This document shows positions 55,001-63,749 of a stretch of 64,000 bases of DNA, piece after piece (within the stretch, counting starts at the first letter, position 1; the number at the start of each line of letters is the position of its first letter). The DNA comes from Pseudomonas sp. GD03944. GTDB lineage: Bacteria; Pseudomonadota; Gammaproteobacteria; Pseudomonadales; Pseudomonadaceae. A program made the translations under genes and the position numbers. The notes under the pieces are model-generated. The model was not told the origin of the DNA and made no database searches. It was given only the letters and a program-made list of their open reading frames with translations. Location of the stretch: positions 1 to 64,000 of the forward strand of contig NZ_JAOCAH010000007.1 in assembly GCF_029839275.1 (NCBI RefSeq), written 5' to 3'.

Positions 55001-55903
55001 TCAGTTCAGGCTGAGCGCGCGAGTCGCTGGCCCCTGGAACAGGGCTTCGATGGCCTGGGTGTATTGCTGGCGGCCCATGCGCAGGCTGTTGTTGTGGTTG
55101 GCACCGTCGATCAGCAGCAGGCGCTTGGGCTCGTTGGCCGCGGCGAACAGGGTTTCGCTGAAGCGGGCCGGCACGTAGCGATCGCCAGTGCCGTGGGCGA
55201 TCAGCACCGGCACCTTGACCTTGTCGATCTTGCTCAGCGAATCGAACTTCTGCGACAGCAACCAGTGCACCGGCAGCGAGGTGTTGCTGATCGCGGCGGC
55301 TGCATCGGCCAGGCTGGTGAAGGTGGACTCGATGATCAGCCCGCCCAGTTGCGGGGCGTCTTCGTCGGCCAGTGTTTCGGCCAGGTTGACCGCCACCGCG
55401 CCGCCCAGGGAGTGACCATAGATAAAGCGTTTGGCGGGATCGGGCTGCAGCTCCAGCAGGTGTGCCCAGGCGATCTCGGCATCCTCGTAGACCGTGCGCT
55501 CCGACGGCAGCGCGCCCAGGCTCTGGCCAAACCCCCGGTAGTCGATGGCCAGTACGCCGAAGCCCATGGCATGCAATTGCTCGATGCGAAACAGCTGGCC
55601 GGTGAGGTTCCAGCGCGAACCATGCAGGTAGAGCAAGGTGGGGGCGTCCTTGCGTGCTGCCGGCCACCACCAGGTGTGGATGCTCTGGGTCTCGTCGAAT
55701 TCGGGTGAGCGCAGCACGCGCTCTTCCACGCCTGCCGGGATGCCGCTGAACCAGTAGGCCGTGCCGGGCTCGATGCGAAATACCAGCTCGCGTTCCTTCT
55801 GCTCCAGCGTGGAGCACCCAATCGGCAGGCCCAGGATCAGGGCGCACAACAGGCTGAAGCTGAACCAGCGCCTGCGCAGGCGCGCTAACCAGGGGTTGGC
55901 CAT
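55001..55903 (-). CDS. alpha/beta hydrolase, probably envelope-anchored
   Basis: 300 residues. The N-terminus (FSLLCALILGLPIGCSTLEQ) is a lipoprotein-like signal with cysteine near residue 30. The hydrolase part has LYLHGSRWNLTG, the nucleophile elbow YGHSLGGAVAV, an aspartate in HGTGDRYVP and a histidine in GANHNNSL, forming the catalytic triad. Related proteins (BEM46/ABHD13-like) are esterases of unknown substrate. The ATG at 55903 is used, because the 75 codons upstream look non-coding. Confidence 0.87.
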   Translation of the reverse strand: MANPWLARLRRRWFSFSLLCALILGLPIGCSTLEQKERELVFRIEPGTAYWFSGIPAGVEERVLRSPEFDETQSIHTWWWPAARKDAPTLLYLHGSRWNLTGQLFRIEQLHAMGFGVLAIDYRGFGQSLGALPSERTVYEDAEIAWAHLLELQPDPAKRFIYGHSLGGAVAVNLAETLADEDAPQLGGLIIESTFTSLADAAAAISNTSLPVHWLLSQKFDSLSKIDKVKVPVLIAHGTGDRYVPARFSETLFAAANEPKRLLLIDGANHNNSLRMGRQQYTQAIEALFQGPATRALSLN

Positions 55904-56112
55904 GGGCACTCCATTAAGAAAGGGGGCTGTGGCCTCGCGGCGAGCAGGCCGCGAGTGCAGGAAAGGATGCCAGCATAGACCCGGGCCGGCGTTGGTCGTT
56001 CGTCGTCGCCAGGCGGGAGTTGTTAGCGAATATGTGGGGGCGCCGGGGTGGCGCTTGTATCGGTAACGGTGTCTGGATACTGTCGCAGCGCCCGCATGCA
56101 CTCGAGAACGCC

Positions 56113-57381
56113 ATGTCGCTGCCGTCATCTGCTGCCTTTGCCCGCCCGTCCACCGGTACCCTGGTGCTGCTGGCCTCGCTCTACTGCGCGCAGGGCCTGC
56201 CTTCGGGCCTGATCGCTCATGCTCTGCCGGTGCTGCTGCGTCAGCACGGCGTGGACCTGGCGCTGATCGGCCTGCTCAAGCTGCTGGCGTTGCCCTGGCT
56301 GCTCAAGGTGTTCTGGGCGCCCTGGATCGATCGGCTGGCGTCGCAGCGGCTCGGCCATCATCGCGGCTGGATCCTGCCGCTCCAGGGCACGGTGATCCTC
56401 TGCGTCGCCGCCCTGGCGCTGCTGTCGCCCCAAAGCCTGTTCGGCAGCGGCTTGTGGTTGCTGCTCGGCCTGCTTCTGTTGATCAACCTGACCGCCTCCA
56501 CCCAGGACGTGGCCACCGACGGCCTGACGGTACGCCTGCTGCCCGAACGCTGGCGCGGCCTTGGCAACAGCCTGCAGGTGGGCGGCTACAAGGTCGGCAT
56601 GATCGTCAGCGGCAGTGGCCTGCTGCTGGTGATCGACCCGCTGGGTTGGAACCTGGCGGTGGGGGTGGTAGCAGGCCTGCTGCTGCTCATGACGGTGCCG
56701 ATCTGGCTGTTTCCCGAGCGCCGCGTACTGCCCTTCCAGCCGGCGTTGGCGGAAACCGCATTGGGCCCACGCTTGTTGTGGCAGCACTACCGTGGCCTGC
56801 TGGTGCAGCCCGGCATGCTGCTCTGGCTGGCGGTGGTGTTGACCTTCAAACTGGGCGACTCGCTGGGATCGCCGATGATCAAACCGATGCTGGTGGACCA
56901 GGGCTGGAGCACCGGCCAGCTCGGCCAACTGACCCTGATCAGCAGCCTGGCCGGGATCGGCGGCGCCTTCCTCGGCGGCCTGCTTTATGCCCGTATCGGC
57001 GTGCTGCGCTCGCTGATCCTGTTCGGCGCCCTGCAAGCCGCCGGCATCGCCGCCCTGGCCCTGTTGGTGGGTAACGGCGCACAGGTAGGACTGGTCTACG
57101 CCGTGGCCCTTTTCGAGCAGGTGGCCGACGGCATGTCCACCGTCGCCCTGTTCGCCGCCATGATGCGCATGTGCCGCCCCGAACACGAAGGCGCCGACTT
57201 CACCCTCCAAGCCTCTGCACAACTGTTATTGGCAGGCTTCGTCGGTGCCAGCAGCGGGGTGCTGGCGGAGAAGTTGGGGTATGAGGGGTTGTTCGTCGGG
57301 GCGGGTTTGCTGGGCGTCTTGGTGTTGGGCGTGGTGATGCTGCATGGGCGGCGTGTTCGGGTGAGCGGCGTGTCTGGCTGA
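56113..57381 (+). CDS. MFS transporter, AmpG/RhtX-like
   Basis: 422 residues with 12 predicted helices. The start LVLLASLYCAQGLPSGLIAH and KVFWAPWIDRLASQRLGHHR resemble the AmpG/RhtX/FptX branch, which imports muropeptides or siderophores such as rhizobactin and pyochelin. TASTQDVATDGLTVRLL is another shared block. The substrate cannot be assigned. The ATG at 56113 is chosen for its immediate first helix. A stem GGGAGC / GCTCCC around CTGCCGGCAG follows its stop at about 57388-57411. Confidence 0.85.
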   Translation: MSLPSSAAFARPSTGTLVLLASLYCAQGLPSGLIAHALPVLLRQHGVDLALIGLLKLLALPWLLKVFWAPWIDRLASQRLGHHRGWILPLQGTVILCVAALALLSPQSLFGSGLWLLLGLLLLINLTASTQDVATDGLTVRLLPERWRGLGNSLQVGGYKVGMIVSGSGLLLVIDPLGWNLAVGVVAGLLLLMTVPIWLFPERRVLPFQPALAETALGPRLLWQHYRGLLVQPGMLLWLAVVLTFKLGDSLGSPMIKPMLVDQGWSTGQLGQLTLISSLAGIGGAFLGGLLYARIGVLRSLILFGALQAAGIAALALLVGNGAQVGLVYAVALFEQVADGMSTVALFAAMMRMCRPEHEGADFTLQASAQLLLAGFVGASSGVLAEKLGYEGLFVGAGLLGVLVLGVVMLHGRRVRVSGVSG

Positions 57382-57448
57382 CCTCGGGAGCACCTGCCGG
57401 CAGGCTCCCGCTCTGTGACGGGAGCTTAGGAGCCAGCTGCTATTTCCC

Positions 57449-57748
57449 TTACCAGATTGCTTGATTCAGGCGCTGGTCGGCACTGTTTTTCCAGCTATGA
57501 AGCACTTTCTTGGCGCCGAGTATTCCAATGACACCCACGGGTACGAAAGGTACACAGCCAATGATGAAAAGGATGGCCCCCAGTTTGGTCTTGTCGATTA
57601 TGACCAGCAGCATGCCAACGACATTCATCAAGAGAAAGGGCAGCATCCAGACAAACAGCCCCTCATAGTGAGGTTCACTGCTGATCCAGATCACCGCGAG
57701 CAAGTGAATAAAAGCGCCCAGCGGCATTTTGAAATCCAGTTTATTCAT
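57449..57748 (-). CDS. 99-residue membrane protein of the T6SS module
   Basis: A small hydrophobic protein with three likely helices (LGAFIHLLAVIWIS, GLFVWMLPFLLMNVVGMLLV and LGAILFIIGCVPFVPVGVIG) and a basic tail. AAGGAAG on the minus strand precedes the ATG at 57748. It is last in the AT-rich minus-strand run behind the VasX-like effector and could be an immunity protein or a passenger. No family is recognised. Confidence 0.7.
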   Translation of the reverse strand: MNKLDFKMPLGAFIHLLAVIWISSEPHYEGLFVWMLPFLLMNVVGMLLVIIDKTKLGAILFIIGCVPFVPVGVIGILGAKKVLHSWKNSADQRLNQAIW

Positions 57749-57779
57749 AGGTTCTTCCTTGAGTGGGGTGGCGCGAGGC

Positions 57780-58208
57780 CTATCCAGAGATGGAGGATGC
57801 TGACGAAGGGAGTGGCTCATTCGTAGCGGCCGGGTTAAGTACCAGCTGCAGAAAGGGAATAGAGGTACGGCGAGCGTTCATCAATGCAAAAAACGCAATG
57901 CTGATTCCAATGCAGACAACACTGGCAACAGCACCATAGATAATTGATAAAACTACAGTGGTAGCAAAAAGCACCATGCCACCAATGGCCATTATCTTGC
58001 CAATACCGCCCGCCCCATCTATCTGTGCCAGTAGCTTATCGCGCTCTGCTTCCTGCAACTGAAGCTGTGAATGGCATTTCGGACAGGTCAAATGACCGCC
58101 TTGCGTCAGTTGGCCAACTTCTTCAAAGCTCAGCTCTTGAATAAGCTCGCAGTTTGAACAGGTAAAATCGGCATGTTTATAAGGCAGCACCTCGGTTTCT
58201 GTTGTCAT
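57780..58208 (-). CDS. zinc-ribbon membrane protein of the T6SS module
   Basis: 142 residues. The N-terminal part has two CxxC knuckles (FTCSNCEL and LTCPKCHS) typical of a zinc ribbon, then a short helix rich in charge (QEAERDKLLAQIDG) and two membrane helices (IMAIGGMVLFATTVVLSIIY and ASVVCIGISIAFFAL). The ATG at 58208 has AAGGAAG upstream; a GTG precedes it directly. No family is assigned. It lies between the DUF6708-like gene and the 99-residue membrane protein. Confidence 0.72.
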   Translation of the reverse strand: MTTETEVLPYKHADFTCSNCELIQELSFEEVGQLTQGGHLTCPKCHSQLQLQEAERDKLLAQIDGAGGIGKIMAIGGMVLFATTVVLSIIYGAVASVVCIGISIAFFALMNARRTSIPFLQLVLNPAATNEPLPSSASSISG

Positions 58209-58253
58209 CACTTCTTCCTTTTTACTCGCTGCTGCTGCAGCAGTAGGATTCCG

Positions 58254-59450
58254 TTAGTTATTCCTGAGTTCTGCGCAGGCTTCCGCGAAGCCAGTACCTT
58301 TTGCCATTTTCGCCTGCACCTGCTGGCTCGCGCGTTTCAGCGCTTCGCTGGGCTTGGCCCATTGTTCGGATGGTAACGGTTGCGACCATTTTTGCATTTG
58401 TTCTGGCAACTCCGGGCGACCACCGCGGCGGCTCCATTCAGCGATCCAGTACGGCAGCTTCCAGAATGTCAGCACCCGACGTGCGTACCACCAACGAAGC
58501 GGCCATAGGGTCCTGGCACGAAACCCCATTTCTTCACGTTCTTTATCGCTGAGCTCGGAACCACTTCCTTCTAGCCCACAACGACGTCTTACAAAGTATT
58601 TTTCAACGTCAAAGTTATGCAGCCCTTCATAGGGTAAGTTCTGCTGATCCAGTATCGTTTGATCAAGCTCAAACCAGCGGGCATAGACGTCCGGTTGCTC
58701 TTGCCCTATCCCGTCTTCCATATAGCTGCGAATTGCTTCCCACATGCCGAGGCTGTGAGCAGCGCTGGGCATCGCCCACTGCAAGAACAGGATGTCCTCA
58801 TCTTTACCCTGCTCCAGACCCAGACCAAAGGTGTGCATGCGGGTAGCGCCGTACTGGGTAACCATCTGTGTCGTTGAGACCCAGGCCACCACCTGCTCCC
58901 ACGGAACGATGACTACCTTGTTGTCGCGTTTGTGGTCGATGTAGCAGGCTTCTCGGCGCTGACGGTTGAAACGCATCGGGAACTGTTTTGCCAAGGCCTT
59001 GATGTCAGATACAAGCCAATAAACAACCAGCGCTAAGAGTGCTGAACTCACCGTCGCGAATAATGCGCTTACGTTGAAGATTGTTTTGAAGACCTGCCAG
59101 TAATCACGGATTATGTGATCAGGTGTGAAGGCCATTAAAAGCAGCGTGAGACCCACCGGAAAGAATATTGCTAACGCAATGGTTATCCATATCGGCACAG
59201 CAAGCTGTTTTCCCTGCTCGATTGTTCCTTTATTAGTCCCCCCAAGCTCAAGATAAACATCGTTTCGTTCGGAAAAGCTACTTCGCCCCAATGCGGGCTG
59301 TCCGGTTGGCATGGGAAGGGGTGAAACGAACAGGGTTTCGGTCATACCCTGTTGGCGTATTTCACCCGCTTGAGGTCGAGTATTCAGATTTAGTACTGAT
59401 GGTTGGCTGTCGGAAGACTTAGACCTTCGACGAAATAGCTTACTGAGCAT
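58254..59450 (-). CDS. DUF6708-like two-helix membrane protein, candidate immunity protein
   Basis: 398 residues. Two membrane helices (PIWITIALAIFFPVGLTLLL and ALFATVSSALLALVVYWLV, residues 85-170) precede a cytoplasmic part with FNRQRREACYIDHKRDNKVV and IVPWEQVVAWV. The C-terminal third is Trp- and Arg-rich. I relate it to the DUF6708 proteins that follow VasX-like effectors (from memory, unverified). Its start lies within the last 11 bases of the effector gene, so the two are coupled. That fits an immunity or accessory role. Confidence 0.72.
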   Translation of the reverse strand: MLSKLFRRRSKSSDSQPSVLNLNTRPQAGEIRQQGMTETLFVSPLPMPTGQPALGRSSFSERNDVYLELGGTNKGTIEQGKQLAVPIWITIALAIFFPVGLTLLLMAFTPDHIIRDYWQVFKTIFNVSALFATVSSALLALVVYWLVSDIKALAKQFPMRFNRQRREACYIDHKRDNKVVIVPWEQVVAWVSTTQMVTQYGATRMHTFGLGLEQGKDEDILFLQWAMPSAAHSLGMWEAIRSYMEDGIGQEQPDVYARWFELDQTILDQQNLPYEGLHNFDVEKYFVRRRCGLEGSGSELSDKEREEMGFRARTLWPLRWWYARRVLTFWKLPYWIAEWSRRGGRPELPEQMQKWSQPLPSEQWAKPSEALKRASQQVQAKMAKGTGFAEACAELRNN

Positions 59451-62400
59451 TAGATATAGCCAGCTCTTCTAGTAATAGTACTTGTGGTGGTGCATTTTTT
59501 ATTTCTGAAGGAATGGTTTTTGTTGCCTTGTAAGGGAACATTCCTATGGATGGCGCGATGTAGCTGCGATGACTATTTATATGTAGGTTGTTTATGATGA
59601 AGGCTGTGTCATGCATCGTCCCTTGCACCTCATTCAACTGATAGCTGATAACAATAGTCATATTTTGTAATTTGCTGAATAATAATTTATCCACTGGTAA
59701 CGCCACGGTCAATGCTTCATCACCTTTGCTTTTGAGGTAGGCCTGCCCGGCCCAGCGTTTAGAGCGGTCCCTAGAAACGGCAGGTGAAGCCCAGCGCTGT
59801 CCAGCGATAGGGGCTAGAGTTTCATTTTGAAATACCTTGATGCCAACTATTCGACTATTAACTTCCGTAGTGCGTACGCCCGGCAAAGTTAGCAAGAATT
59901 CGGAGCGCTGCTCTGCATGATGTAGCTTACATGATGGCTGTTGAACAATTCTGGCCAGCGCAAGCCAACTTTCTTCCAGCGACTGTGGTTGTGGCTTGAT
60001 GCCCCATATGCCGCTCTGCATCCATCGTTTAAGCGCGTCCAGGTTGTAGTAGTTATATAGCCCCTCCCCGACCAATTGCAGCGCTGTACCGATTAAGCCA
60101 ATGATGTTTGCGCGTGCCGCGACGCTTAGCAACATTGGACTTCTGCTCGCCCACGCCATGGCACGTAGCTGAGCAGGGGCCTGTCTCGCAGCTTGGCTGA
60201 TTTGATAGGTACGCTGCAGCGCCCAAACGTTGGTACCTACTAGGGTTGCATCACCAGCCAGTTGTATTGTTGTGGCTGCCAGCGCGCCATTGTTTCCCTC
60301 CGTCAGAGCGTCGCCCCATTGATTGATATGCTTAACTGCATCCGTTCCTGCTGCAACTCCTCCTAAAAAGAATGCACCTTTTCCTAGTGTTGCAGACCAT
60401 CGCCCAAGAGAGCTCATTGCGTTTAGTTTGCCTGCGGCACTGCCCATCTGCATAATTCTCGCCTGCAATACAGAGGCAGCAACTCCTTGACTTGCTGCCG
60501 CACCACTTGATGCCGCTTTGATAAAAGCATCTGCCACGTTGAAAATAGCAGTGCTATCAACACTCTCCTGCTTAAAAAGATCAGTAACAGCACTTACTAA
60601 GTTACTTAATTGGAAGTAAAAAACTACACCAGCGATCAGATTGCCCTTGTTAGTCGCTGCCGCATTAAATCCTGATCTGAAGGTTCCGGTGTTACGGAAA
60701 TCACGTGCAGCATTTTGCATTTCTGTTGCGGTCGCGGCGTCCATGCCATCAAGTACCGTGCCGATTTTTCCAGGTGTACCAGCTGCCGGGCTGAGCGAGC
60801 CTGCCAAGCGCTCTTCCAGCGGGATTAATTCGATACGGATCTGGGCAATTCGCTGATCGAATCGACCTTCTGAACCAAGTGGTTCCAGATCGACTGCCTG
60901 GCGGGCCAGTGATGTCCGCCGGGCGCGGTAGGCCTCATTTAGCTCTTTGCGCAGTGCGATCGCATTGTCGCGTTGAGCGGCATACTGTTGCAGCTCTGCA
61001 GGCGTTGCGGCTCGTACGGTCAAGCCTGAGTTGGCAAAATCTCTGAGAAGGCGTACATGGGAGGCTGGTCCAGTATTACGTATGAAGTCGTTTGGATTTA
61101 CAGCCTCGTTCCGCAAGAGGCGGTGTTGTGTGCGCTCCCATTCATCGGCCATTTCTAGCTGAGCGGCTGGGCTGTATGCGTGATCCAGTAATGTCTGCAA
61201 ACCTGCAAATTGGCTCTGCAGGTTGGCGAAGTTCGGCAGACTACGGCTGACTAGCCCATTAAACTGATTGGCCAAGCTATTGATGTCTGCTATCGAACCT
61301 GGGGCGTCGAGGGCATTTATCGTCAGTTGAGTAAGGTTGGCCAGATTTTCGGCTGATTTCTTCTGATCAGCCAAGCTCAGGGTATCGAGGCCTGTAACCA
61401 GAGGTAGCAAGCTTTTATCAAGGTATTTTGCTAATTTTTCGGCATCTTCTGGCCTGCTGCACAACTCCCGTACGCAAGCAAATTCGGTCTCAAGCCGGTG
61501 TTTGATCTGACTGTCGCTGTTGAAATCATAGAACCAGGCAGCTCGGTGAAACAGGCCTTCGGTCACCATGCCCAACCGATCGCCACGAACGCGGTCGAGA
61601 ATACCGTGCCAGTGTTGGAGCAAGAACTGGTGTTTTTCGACGAAGGCCTCCATCTCAGGACGCTTCACCAAATCGTTAATTCCGCGTGAACCCAGTCCTC
61701 GGCCGGTCAGTTCCCGCCAGGATTCTATCCGCAGTTCGTTGATGGTCGGTCGATGGCGGCGATGCAATTCGGGACCCAGCGCATCGTACATTTCCAGCGT
61801 GGCTTGGTCGGTTGGTTTCAGGTTTTTCTGCTGGCGCAGGAAATCTGGTGTACCGGCATAGAGGCTTGGCCCATGGGTGTTAACGGCTTTGATATAGGCG
61901 TATATCTTTTCGCGCTGATACTCGTTGGTTTCGTCCAGTAGCGCTTGGTATCGAGGATCAACAGTGGCCATGGCTCTGACCTTCTGCTCATCTACAGCGT
62001 ACAGCGAATGCAGGTAGGTGCCGGTGATATAACGCTGTTGGGTGTCGTCGTCGGCACTCCATTCTCCGATCCAGTCGATCACTTTTTCCTGGTAGGCGCG
62101 TAGGTCGCGTAACACCCCGATATCGTCACGGACGACCAGAAACAGGTGATTGTTCTGGTATTCAGGTACGACCTGAGCGGTCAGTTCTCCAATGACCGTG
62201 TCACGGTACAGCGGTTGATCCTCCCAGACGTAGGGCTGTCCTTCTTCATCGGAGGCACCTTCAGGCAACGCCTGCACGCGCAGGTTGAAGCGCTCGGCGA
62301 CTTCGGCCACTGCCTGTTCGGTCTGTTGGCGGGTGAGTAGGTGGGCACCGCCGCTCGGCCCGGCATTAGCGAGATTGACATGTTGCATGTAGTGCTCGCG

Positions 62401-62856
62401 TTCTGCCTTGCCGGCTAGTACCTGCGAACATTTGCGAGCGGTCCACTGGATTTCCGAGTACGCCACGTACAGCGCGCTGCGGCGAGAGAAGACGATGGGC
62501 TCGCTCGTGGTACTGGTACGGGTATCTGCAGTAGCTTCGGCACCTTTCCATAGCAGTTTGGTTGCCCTGCCATTTTCCACACGGTATTCATGCAGATAGC
62601 CGGTACGTTCGTCGATGATGTACAGGTAGCCGTCGCGCATCAGGCGCACGCCTATCGGGCGGCTTTTTATTTGGCTCTGAAGCGGCAGACTCATACCGGT
62701 CGGTGTGTGGTGTTGAACCAGACCGTAGCGTAGCGGGATCAGTTGTAGCGAGCTTTTCATCAATGGGCAGACGCCGACAGGGGAGCAGGCATCGGTGCTG
62801 TCCAGTGCCATCGCGGCTAGGTTGGCGTCCTTTGGTGTGGCTGTATGTGCGGTCAT
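59440..62856 (-). CDS. VasX-like type VI secretion effector
   Basis: 1138 residues. The N-terminal segment CPLMKSSLQLIPLRYGLVQ, followed by RLMRDGYLYIIDE, matches the toxin VasX N-terminal/BTH_I2691 type found on T6SS cargo proteins. The middle is helical. Residues about 715-960 hold several hydrophobic stretches (GVVFYFQLSNLVSAVTDLF, GAFFLGGVAAGTDAV, IIGLIGTALQLVGEGLY), as expected for a membrane-perforating, colicin-like toxin. The C-terminal 170 residues look beta-rich. GGAGG supports the ATG at 62856. The gene follows the DUF4123 adaptor by 11 bases. Confidence 0.85.
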   Translation of the reverse strand: MTAHTATPKDANLAAMALDSTDACSPVGVCPLMKSSLQLIPLRYGLVQHHTPTGMSLPLQSQIKSRPIGVRLMRDGYLYIIDERTGYLHEYRVENGRATKLLWKGAEATADTRTSTTSEPIVFSRRSALYVAYSEIQWTARKCSQVLAGKAEREHYMQHVNLANAGPSGGAHLLTRQQTEQAVAEVAERFNLRVQALPEGASDEEGQPYVWEDQPLYRDTVIGELTAQVVPEYQNNHLFLVVRDDIGVLRDLRAYQEKVIDWIGEWSADDDTQQRYITGTYLHSLYAVDEQKVRAMATVDPRYQALLDETNEYQREKIYAYIKAVNTHGPSLYAGTPDFLRQQKNLKPTDQATLEMYDALGPELHRRHRPTINELRIESWRELTGRGLGSRGINDLVKRPEMEAFVEKHQFLLQHWHGILDRVRGDRLGMVTEGLFHRAAWFYDFNSDSQIKHRLETEFACVRELCSRPEDAEKLAKYLDKSLLPLVTGLDTLSLADQKKSAENLANLTQLTINALDAPGSIADINSLANQFNGLVSRSLPNFANLQSQFAGLQTLLDHAYSPAAQLEMADEWERTQHRLLRNEAVNPNDFIRNTGPASHVRLLRDFANSGLTVRAATPAELQQYAAQRDNAIALRKELNEAYRARRTSLARQAVDLEPLGSEGRFDQRIAQIRIELIPLEERLAGSLSPAAGTPGKIGTVLDGMDAATATEMQNAARDFRNTGTFRSGFNAAATNKGNLIAGVVFYFQLSNLVSAVTDLFKQESVDSTAIFNVADAFIKAASSGAAASQGVAASVLQARIMQMGSAAGKLNAMSSLGRWSATLGKGAFFLGGVAAGTDAVKHINQWGDALTEGNNGALAATTIQLAGDATLVGTNVWALQRTYQISQAARQAPAQLRAMAWASRSPMLLSVAARANIIGLIGTALQLVGEGLYNYYNLDALKRWMQSGIWGIKPQPQSLEESWLALARIVQQPSCKLHHAEQRSEFLLTLPGVRTTEVNSRIVGIKVFQNETLAPIAGQRWASPAVSRDRSKRWAGQAYLKSKGDEALTVALPVDKLLFSKLQNMTIVISYQLNEVQGTMHDTAFIINNLHINSHRSYIAPSIGMFPYKATKTIPSEIKNAPPQVLLLEELAISNAQ

Positions 62857-62867
62857 CTGGTCCTCCG

Positions 62868-63749
62868 TTACCACGTGCTAGCACGTTGCTGGGCAAGCTG
62901 GGCAGCGTGTTCCAGTCGCTGCGTGGGTGTTTCGTTCGAGGCAGTATCGAGCAGTTGCGCCAGATCCGGGTGTTCACGGAGGGCGTTGTCGCCAAGGTAG
63001 CCGAACAGGTTGGCGTACAATGTGATTTCTCTTGCGGAGCTGAAACCTCGCTTATAGGCCTCATCGGCCAGCGCACGGACTTTCGCCATTCGCTCCGTGT
63101 GTGCAGCGCCCGCCCCGTAAGCAGGAAAGTGGCGGCGCATGTGTTCACTTAGGCCGAGTATGGTCTGGCGAAAACTTACTTCGGCAAGAGCATTCTCCTC
63201 AGTTTCGCTCAGCTGATAATGGTGCTTGTAATCAGGCTGCATGATGTCCCCTGGGCGCCTGTGTTGGTGCCAGGTGATACTCAAAGCATCCGCTATGCAG
63301 CATTGTTCAACAGGTCCCAGGAGATAGGTGCCCCGCCGTGTTTCAGTCTGTGCCAGCAAGGCGTTCATGACCGCGGGATCAGCTAATCGCAGCATGACTG
63401 GATCACCATGCTCTGGTTGAACGCAGACCAGCCAACGCAGGTGTTTAATGATGTTCGCCTGACTTTCTGTGCTGAAGATCAGATAACCCCACTCGTCCTC
63501 TGCATGTTCGAGGAATTGGGTGAGTGCTGGATCATGTGGCCCACTCAGGCGAATCAGGCACGGTGATACGTCAGCGAGTTCAGCCCATCGGGTTTCCAGG
63601 TAGAGCATCTCGAACTGAGGGTTCTCCGACCACTCATAGAGTTTCCTGGAGAGCCCTTCAACGCTAACGCCGTCCAGCAGCAGATAAGCATCCGTGTTCC
63701 AGGGCAGGTCATTAGGTAAAACGGATAGCGGTGAATGTTTACTGTGCAT
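62868..63749 (-). CDS. DUF4123 T6SS adaptor protein
   Basis: 293 residues. The N-terminal 130 residues (NTDAYLLLDGVSVEGLSRKL, YLETRWAELADVSPCLIRL, WGYLIFSTESQANIIKHLRW) match DUF4123, the chaperone that loads effectors onto VgrG. The rest is a helical C-terminal part with QTILGLSEHMRRHFPAYGA. The ATG at 63749 overlaps the last bases of vgrG by 11, so trunk, adaptor and effector are in one transcription unit. The open frame upstream of that ATG lies inside vgrG. Confidence 0.87.
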   Translation of the reverse strand: MHSKHSPLSVLPNDLPWNTDAYLLLDGVSVEGLSRKLYEWSENPQFEMLYLETRWAELADVSPCLIRLSGPHDPALTQFLEHAEDEWGYLIFSTESQANIIKHLRWLVCVQPEHGDPVMLRLADPAVMNALLAQTETRRGTYLLGPVEQCCIADALSITWHQHRRPGDIMQPDYKHHYQLSETEENALAEVSFRQTILGLSEHMRRHFPAYGAGAAHTERMAKVRALADEAYKRGFSSAREITLYANLFGYLGDNALREHPDLAQLLDTASNETPTQRLEHAAQLAQQRASTW

